Positions 1 through 9,500 of a DNA stretch of 64,000 bases are shown here, one piece after another (position 1 is the first letter of the stretch; each line of letters begins with the position of its first letter). Source of the stretch: Corbicula japonica (taxonomy: Eukaryota; Mollusca; Bivalvia; Venerida; Cyrenidae); the NCBI GenBank assembly GCA_038501625.1, contig JAZAYU010000061.1, positions 3,584,303 through 3,648,302 of the forward strand, read 5' to 3'. The position numbers and the translations under genes are program-made. The notes beneath the pieces were generated by a model. That model did no database searches. It saw only the letters and a program-made list of their open reading frames with translations, and was not told where the DNA came from.

Positions 1-348
1 AGGAAACATAACGATGTTTTGTGGACGTTCAGGAGTTTCCACCAAATTTAACGGTTTTTTGAACCCAGCTCTAATGCGCAGCCAAGTCGTTTTTCAAATA
101 AACCGGGCTTAATCGGAATAGAAGTGATTCCGAGTGAAAACTTCCATATATTTTGAAAATTAATTTCGATTTTCTCCACTAATAGACGAATTTATGTTTA
201 GTTACTGGTGTCATAGGAAAGATTAATAAAGGATCTATCAACGGGAATTAACATTTGTTCGGTAAGTTACGATTTTGTCTTCGAAATTATTGTGCAAAGG
301 GATCATGTATCTCTTCGCGATCTGTTTACTTTGTTATCTTTAGATAAT

Positions 349-534
349 TCAGGATAGAAAGAAATTTTGTTTTTCGAAAACGGGGATATTTTGTGTTATG
401 GGTGATTGTAGCCAATGATGGTGTAAGTAAGCTTTGACGGTACCTTCAATGTAGATTTGCGTGAATAAAGTGCTACAACTTTCGTCCATTGTCATCTCTA
501 CTATACGAGGAAGTGCTATCCGAAAAAGTCTCAT
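349..534 (-). CDS. Possible terminal exon of the unrecognised minus-strand gene
   Basis: TTATTTTGTATAG precedes an open frame starting MRLFRIALPRIVEMTMDESC and running to a stop at 349. A GTACCG donor after about 30 codons is an alternative end. No clear polyadenylation signal was seen downstream within the window. Confidence 0.3.
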   Translation of the reverse strand: MRLFRIALPRIVEMTMDESCSTLFTQIYIEGTVKAYLHHHWLQSPITQNIPVFEKQNFFLS

Positions 535-3500
535 CTATACAAAATAAAAAAAGTAAGCTCATGTAAAGAGTTTGACACATCGGGTGGGGTAATGTTCAAA
601 CTTCAAGACATTTAGACCATATTATTACTGACACTGACATTATGATTAATATTTTGCAAATATTGAAAATAGACCAGAGCTCGAAAGATACACAAAGGTG
701 AATTTTACTGGTAAAAACTTTAGAATCCATTCAGAATACTTAGGATAAAGTTAGCAAAAGTAACATGTGCAAACGCTGATCAATATATACAACTACAATA
801 TATTATTGAGAAATCACTGAAATAAAAAGCCAACTCAGAAATCAAGAAAGATACCCATGGAAGTAGATATAGCGAGAGTCTTTCACGAATTTCTTAAAGC
901 TGGCTTTTTAATTTCATTATTTTCTCATCAACATAGAAGGATGTGCTGATCAGAATTTGCACATGTTTGCTTATATGATCTCCAATTTTGTGAATGGATG
1001 CAAATGCTTATGTATTTGGTCTGGAGATATTAGATGTTTGTAATACATGCATCAGAATGCAATACCATATTTCAGCTCTATGTTTGGTTTTATTTACATG
1101 TAAGTGTGGTCCTAAAACTTGATTATGCATCCGATTTTGTTTGAGATAAGAAAATAACTTAACACAATGTCACACCAATAAACTTCATTCGGTTCTGAGA
1201 TCTTACGATTTCAACTATAGGTCTGTACCACTTATAATTAACAACATCAATATTTGTGCATTTTGGCTTCCTTAGAAATAAGTCAGTACTAACTTCATCA
1301 GTCGCTGATGTCTTGCAACGATGATAACGTTTATCGGCGTTACTTTCGCAAGGTTTTATGCTTGGTTTTGTGTGTAAAGGGAATGGAGTCCGGTTCGATT
1401 CCAGTTAGCCCATATCGTTCATAAACGTGTAGCCAACTCGACATATTTTATGCTTTGAAACTGATAATACTTTCAAACTCTCACTAACCTCGTTAATTCT
1501 CCGATCCTTGGTTATTTCTATCTTTTCTTCTAGCCTACTAAGAATACTTAGTGAGGTGGGAATGTGCGCCACAAAATAATATTTCTGTAACAAAACAATT
1601 AAGTAGAGAAAAACTAATTATCTTCATGCATTAAACAAAGAGCATATTTTTATAACATCAACATTTTGCGGATGCTTTGTGTTTTTCAAAAGTAAGACAA
1701 CATAAATATTGAAAAAGTGCAAAAGCCTGACAGACTGCCCACCCACTTTGTCGGTGGGGTGGGGTTGCTGGATGTGAGAAATAAAAGCCTGGTTCAGTTT
1801 TAATACATGACTCAAATCCATTTCATTTCTATTACGTAACACGTCACATTCATACTTTAAAAAATCCTTAATTTTACAATAGCTAGACCAATAAACTGTT
1901 TCTGCATTTTGGCAAGAAAACGTACGTCGACAACCATTTTTTAATTCTTACCAAAATGAAGATAAGTACAGACACTTTGGAAGTCATTTCAGGGTTCATA
2001 TTAATCATGGAAAGTTTGAACAGTGCTTCTGGTGTAACGTGGTAAAGTGACCCCCATTGAATAATGACCCCCCCCCCGGTCATTATTTTATATAAAATAA
2101 TGACCCCTTTCTACAAAATACTGACTCCCCTTATGAAATAATGACCCCCCCGAATTTATCTGTAAAATACTGACCCCCACCTAGCCTATTACTAACAAAC
2201 TCTATATCGATTCAAGTCACTGTCGTGTTTCTATGGCTTGTATATTTGTTGTTGTTGTTGTTGTTGTTTCTACTGCAGGCATGATTTTCTTCCGCTTTTA
2301 AGCGGAATTCCGCTTTTTGCCGCGCCCGATTCCGGTTTTCAATTTTATTTTCCGCTTCGGATTCAATTCGCCAACCGGGCTTTGCTGTGCAAGAGTCTAG
2401 CGTCACTTCACGTTTTTTACGGGACCCGGTTTTTACAATACCAATGTTTCCCGAAATGTAATTGGATTAAATTAGAGCATTGGCCAATTGTAAAACGCGT
2501 AGCAAACTACGGTTGTACTAATAATCCTGCATGGCTGGGAAAGTTGTTAAAAAAGATGTTGGAAAATATAAATATAAAGGACATCAACAAAGTTTTGAAA
2601 AGATTTGGAAATGGGAGTGGCTAGAACGGAAAGTGAACAACGAACCAGTCAGACGTTTTATCCGAAATTTAACGTAAGAGGACTGGCGCGTTACGTTATG
2701 AGATATCAATTATAGGGGGAGGGGATCCATGCAGGGGTGTGTCATGGAACATCTAAGTATCCCAAATATCTCATGGGGTAAACATTTGTAATGAAATGGA
2801 ATGTTACAATGTTCAATAAATATCTAGTTCTGGACATTAGTTAAAAAAAAAATCTGCTTTAAAAAGTGTTTTTTCAAGAGTAAAAATGCTCCCATGAGAG
2901 ACCCAGAATGCAGGATTTTGCACCATTTACCCCAGAGCTTCTGGGGGCCGCTTAAGGCGCAGACCCCCGGCCGTATTTCAGCTTTTTTCCGTGATTCATA
3001 AAATCATGCCTGCTACTGGAGCCGCTGCATGCTGCTGCTGCTGCTGCTGCTGCTGCGTCTACATCTATTGAAATGAAATTTAAAATTGCTTTCATTTAAA
3101 TTTTATTTGAATTATCATCATTGTATTACAATATACATAAGTCGCTTTAACGTAGCTGTATATGCTTCAACTTCAAAGACAACATTTTTCTACTTCATAT
3201 GACGTTAGATAGTTTAGGGGGCTGTACAACTAGGGCGAGACATGTTCAATGCTAGATATAGCTGCACTGAACTGCTCTGGGGTAGGGAGGAGGGCAACAG
3301 TCGGTGGTAGGTTGTTCCAATGGTATACAGTCCTAGGGAAGAAAGAAAATTTATAATAATCTGAGATTGCTGTATATTAACCTGTAACTCAGATCTTTTG
3401 CCTGCATTGCCTATCCTTTTTGTGCTAAATGACTTCTAAAACCACTTTTCGAATGGTTGTGAAATGGGAAAAGGAATAATATTTTTAAGTTATTTCATCA

Positions 3501-6500
3501 TTGCTAGTTCCACTAGTTACACTGTGTGGGACGTTTAATCACTATACAACTTTGATGACTACGAAAATGACTCAAACCACTAACAAACATGCACTTACAG
3601 TGATTCTGCTTGTATAATTAATAGATATTTGGTTTCAGTCGCAGAGTGGTTTATGTAGTTGACTCCTAATCCAGTTGCCCAGATTCGATTCCCAGGCGAG
3701 GACGCTATCGAAGTATGTTACATCAGATCAGGATTAGACGAGTTCTGGTAAGAAGCCTAGAGATACTAGATTGAAATCCAGCCACCCTCGCCGCCTGAAA
3801 ACTAGCTAGTTATGTGATTATAAATATTTTTTGATGATTAATATTCAAACAGGCCGTAAATTGCAAAAAGTAGTTGCGTATCTTGTTGATGGAACATTCC
3901 TATGCAGTCCAGCGCCTGTGTTTTAAATGATAAACTGAGCGCCGCACAGTATGTATGCCTGTCACCCATACACGACCCTGGTAGGCATCGAACTCACAAC
4001 GGTGAGGGGCAAGTGATTCTCGGTCGGAGACCTTAACCATTTTTTCTTTCCACACAAATAGGCATCGGTAGTGGTAATCCTTGAAGCTTGGATCAATTCC
4101 GTCTAATTGCGGTAAAAAAACCTGCACGTACGGACGCATGCACGGACGGGTGCCATTACTCCTCCGATGCCTATCGATGGATATAATTAAGTGTACCATA
4201 GAGGTTTGGGTCGGGGGTCCTTATTCTATAGGGGGTCACATTTCTACGTGAGGGGTCATTTTTCTACGTGTGAGGAGTCATAATATTATGACCCCCAGTC
4301 ATACTATTATGACCGCGGAGTCAATATTTTATATAAAATAATGACCGGGGGTCATTATTCTATGGGGGTCACTTTACAACGTTACACCGGTTAACCGCCT
4401 AATCGATCGGTTAAAAGTTCCGGCTAACCGGTTACAAGTCCATAACCGGTCACATTCCTATCTTGAATCCATATGAACAAGCTACCTTTTCCTTTTCTTT
4501 CAAAGGATCAGTTATGCTGTATACAGTGGGGATGTACTTTCTATCAGAGTCACTGCCACGGCTTGCCTTGATAGGTTCAAGTTGACCTTCCTTCTGAAAA
4601 TATTTTACATTGAGATATTCACTTTCAAAAGCAATACTTGCACAATATAATGAGTTCTACTGTTCATACAAATGAATAGCAATGTTCAATACTATCAATA
4701 TTTTATGTTTCTCAATCAAAATTTCAATTAAGTATTTCAAGGGCGGGATACAATAAGACAGGTTATGGAAAAGGTTGATTAAAGATGAAGTATGTTTGAC
4801 AAAAAATGTTTCTAAAGAGTGCAAATACCGATAAAATATGTGACGCTTATCGTGTTAAAATGACCGTCTTGAAGATCTTCAACTTTTTTCTATAAAAGAC
4901 TAACCTTTAAATTGTATTTGTCAGGCAATTCAAGATCTTTTAGGTTTTCAATTGTCTTGGCGCTTTGTGTAATAAGATTAAATTCTTTTACAGGAAAAGA
5001 GTCTTTTCCGTAAAACTCGCTCTTTTTTATTTTGTTTTCCAGTTCTAAAAAGAGAAAGCAATATTACTTGTAGAAAACATCCATATTTATGACACAAAAA
5101 ACACAAAGTTCACCTGTCAATTTTGATTTCACCTTATAGCGAAGAAAATCGAAGAACGTGGTCGGAAAAGTTTGTGTTCAACTGTCCGTTTGACTGTTTA
5201 TCTTCCTTGCAGAAATATTGTAAGACAGATAGTTTTGTATGTTTTGAATCTCGAAAAATGTTTAACTGTTTTTCTCATGCTTTACATATGGTCATGTTGG
5301 TGCAAAAAGTAACTGACTTTTTTTTTGGAAATTGACTTTTTTACATTTTTGGGTCAAAAATATACATATCCATCACCTGTAAAATGGTCATGTTGGTGCA
5401 AAAAGTAACTGACTTTTTTTTGGAAATTGACTTTTTTACATTTTTGGGTCAAAAATATACATATCCATCACCTGTAAAATTGTTTAGCCTAATTCAACTC
5501 AGAAATGCCTTTTTTCTTCAAAAATTAAAAAGCTGTAACTACAAAGCTTTTTTTATTTGGTGCAAAAACTTCTGAAAGTGCAGTTACATGTACCATACTT
5601 ATTGCACCAAACATTTTCAAACATTTTCATTGTTCTTGGCGCAAAAAGTATTGTAACTTTATATATTCCATACTTGTTCGACTTAAATGAATCAAATGCT
5701 CTGAGGTAAAGTTGGAATTCAGTAACACCAGATTATGTATTACTGTGTAATCTATTATGTCATTTGCCATAATACCATTTTAAGTATCTTTCATATATAA
5801 TCACATTTCCTATATATCCTTTATTAGCATTACTATGGTAATTAAAGAATTGCCAAGGGAAGCAACTGCTACTGTACTTAAATTCAGGCTTAGGCCTATG
5901 TAACTATATGACTCATCAATAGAACTTTAACCCTAAATGCATTATTTTGTTTTAACTGCATTTGCTTTGTTTTATATGCATACTTAAAATACTTTGTTGT
6001 GCAGATTTAACATTGATTTATCCATCTTATATGTTATAAAATGTTTTAATGTTATTTATGGTACAAATAAGTGCACAAATATGATTTAATGGATAATTGT
6101 TTAATCCAGTTAACTTTGTTTATAGATTATATTTTTTAGTGCATTTTGATTGGTTGATAATGGATTACTCCAGTGGGAGATACCATTATTGCTATAAAAC
6201 AAGAATTTCTGTTGAATTTATCATTCTGGCCACAATTTTCTAAAATGTAGCACCTAACACTCAGAGCTTGATCCTTAAGATCATAGCTATTTAAAATGTA
6301 ATTTCTAAATTCTAAAACTTAGATTAATAAGGGAATTAAGGGGAAAATTTCTAAATTATTGTTTTATTTACATTAAAGCAGAAAAGAAGCTTTAATTTTG
6401 GCATTTAATTAGATAGATTGATTTAATTGCATACTTTTGGAACTTTGGCTTTTTAGTAATTATTCATAACTAAATAGACCACCTTTCAACAAAGACTTTG

Positions 6501-9500
6501 TCTTTGTTTCTATGTTATAGGCTGGGTTTTTAATCCCTTTTGGTTTTAAACTCCTGGCTATATCATTATATGGGAACTTATGGTTGTTAGATCCTGACTG
6601 GTAGACCAGTGAGCTATCCGTTGGTCAACTGTACTTTCTTTAGCGCGTTTAAAGGTCTTTATTAAATTCTACATTTATTTTTTAGGCCAGAATCACTCAA
6701 TTTAAGTTTAAGGTTATTTTCTTTAAGACTTGGCTGGCACCTATATAATGTAAATACTTTGTATTATTTCATGTAATGTACATAATTATGTTCATGATTT
6801 AGATTTAGTTCTTTCTACATTACAATTCATCAAAACAGACTGTTGTTTCTTTTCAATGTAGATTAAGTACAGCTATTACATTAAAGAAAACCATTTTCAT
6901 TTACTGAGTTAAGTTTCCTGGCTGGGCTTATCAGTACATATTTTACAGCCAGTGGTGTCATCCTGACAACACATTAAGTGTTACAGGTTCAAAACCTCCC
7001 GTATTATTCTAAAACCATCATTTAATTTAATTGACCTTACTTTAAAATACATTTAAATTCGAAATTACTGAACTTTACGTAAGGTCAATACAAAATTACG
7101 CAACGACCGTAACCTAAAAAGTAGCTTTTCCACAGCTCATTAATGTTTTTATTAATTATTTATTGTTTAATGTGAATTTTTTATGTGGCGTTTGCCTGAC
7201 TTGTCTTCACTGCCCAGTATTGCTTGATTTCAATGAAAATGGTTCCAAAAGATCATTTACACATAGAACAAAATTCTTTGGCTAAAATTACTGTATATGC
7301 AGGTTTAGAAATATTTGGCAGTTTCTAAATTAAGTGACTGTTATACTACAAATGATCTTTTATATGTTTAAATAACTTGTTTCAACACATTAATGATGCC
7401 ACTGTACTTATCTCTATCAATTAAAGCTCGTTGGTTTTATAATCTTTTTAATTAGAAGGTAGGTTAATGACAGTACAACGGGGGTAGCTGAGCAGTAACA
7501 CAAACAAAAGGTCAATTTCAAAGTAGATCACTTGCATAAAATTTTTTGATCATTATTTCTAGTGGAGTATCCCTACATTGTAAGTCTTAATAAGGCCAGT
7601 GCCAGATTTCTCAAATATGGTAAGAAAATGGTAATAAAAAAATGTTAATTTAGACCAACAACAATAAGTGTAGACAAATGCGGGATTTTTCATAAAACAC
7701 AACCTGTTTCTAATAAAAATGATCTAACATAAAAATATAAACAAAGTATAAACACTTGTGTCACATTTTATACAGAGTGGTTGATTTGCCTCTTTGGGAC
7801 ATTTATCTGGCTTCAAATAATGATTTTATTTTGCTTTTGCACATAATCGTAACCATAACTATACTTAAAGAAATTAGAAACGCAACTTTTAAACATGAAA
7901 TGTACGTCTTGTTTAAAGAACTTGCGCTTCTAATTTCTTTAAGTATATATAATACGTGAGTTTATTTCAATTGAATGTATTTCATGTGTTAAAACAAATT
8001 CAAATTTTTAAAAATCCTTCATATCTGTATGGTTTCTTTTTCATACATTAGACAAAATTAAATGGCGTTTTCTTTTCCAATTTGAGTATATTGCTTTCAT
8101 ACATGAATGTTTTACACGGGAAAAAATAAAATAAGAAAATGATAAATAATATTACTCTTGGATTTGTGTCTACTGATTAATGATTTGCAAGAAAAACTCA
8201 TCAAATTGACTAAAAATCACAATCTGGTTATGACATTTTTGGGGTCACACTATTAAACTACTTATCCAATTTACCGGTTTGTTTTATCAAAATGACTAAA
8301 TTTTCCTCTGGAAACAATGTTAAACATATATCACAGAGAAGTGTAACTTCACAAACTGCTAGACCACAGGATATATTATGGGGCGATCCAGTGAGTCTCA
8401 TTACCCCTAGTATTGCCTATATAGAGATTCATCTTGGGCAAATGTTAGCAAAGAATTCTGTCTCAATGCAATTCTGTGTAATATGCGCCCCGACATTACT
8501 TAATCAAAATGTTAGTACATCTGTTTTTATGGAACACATCGGGATTACTTACAGATTCGAATTATATGCAGTAACAATACATCCAGTAATTTGAAAAAAA
8601 AATGGTTTGACATAAAAAAAAGACACAAACACAACCGACAAGTACATGTCTGTGTAATATACTTATTGTATGTATGCATCGTTACTAATAATACATATTG
8701 TGGATCACTTGTACAATATAGTGATATGACTTGAGATACGATGCCCTAATAAAAATTCACTTGTAAATCAGTTTTTGTGTTCCAAAATGAAATTTGTTTT
8801 CTATCACAAAGGTAACAATTTTGTTTGTGTGTTGTTACTGAATATAAATAGATTCCTTTATTTTTATTTACAATATTTTTAAAGTTAAACAAAACAGATT
8901 TAAAAATAGTTTTATGCAGTGCATAATTATTCTAATGATTTATAATAAAATATATGGCGTAACTGACTTAATTATTTTACAATTAAACAATAAGTTCAAA
9001 ATAAAAATACATTTTATAATCATTTATAATCATTTTGATTGCATAAATTTCATGTATTTTTTTGTTAAAGCTGGGTGCAAAAACTCGGGTACATGTAACT
9101 GCACTTACAGTATCACAATTACGTAAAGTCTTCCAAAAGGGAAGTCAGTTATATAATTTATAAATAATAGACACTCTTTATTTTCGAATTTTCGAACACT
9201 TGTTCTTTATCAAGAAACATCAAACAACAATACGCTTGCAACATGGATTTTACTTAAAACGCAATAATTTCTGTATTTTTCTTGATAAAGAACAAGGGAA
9301 GTCAGTTATATAATTTATAAATAATAGACACTCTTTATTTTCGAATTTTCGAACACTTGTTCTTTATCAAGAAACATCAAACAACAATACGCTTGCAACA
9401 TGGATTTTACTTAAAACGCAATAAGCGCAAAAAGTCATGTACTAACTGAAATATAATAACAAATAATTTTATAACTCTATTTATAACTATATCTGTTTAT

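Larger units (their letters stand above)
2031..4388. mobile_element. DNA transposon with ~70-bp inverted termini, family unknown
   Basis: The left end reads GGTGTAACGTGGTAAAGTGA and the right end is its near reverse complement (TCACTTTACAACGTTACACC). The match extends inward through repeated 'ataatgacccc' blocks and a TTTATATAAAA palindrome, about 70 bases in all. No transposase is recognised inside. A 128-codon open frame at 2238-2624 (+) starts in a GTT microsatellite and is unassigned. Two tRNA-like segments and a CTG run (about 3027-3056) lie within. No target-site duplication could be assigned. The element sits against coding-like sequence at 2030. Confidence 0.6.

Noticed and set aside
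1375..1420. GGTTCGATTCC resembling a tRNA B box
   Set aside because: No matching A box or stem at the right distance.
2238..2624. 128-codon ORF on the plus strand
   Set aside because: Begins in a GTT microsatellite and lies inside an inverted-repeat element. The middle has some coding flavour, but no family or conserved motif is recognisable.
6950..7000. Second tRNA-like segment with GGTTCAAAACC
   Set aside because: B-box-like only; the upstream part matches an A box poorly.
8292..8594. 100-codon ORF on the plus strand
   Set aside because: No recognisable motif, AT-driven composition, no splice or promoter context; expected by chance in this much sequence.
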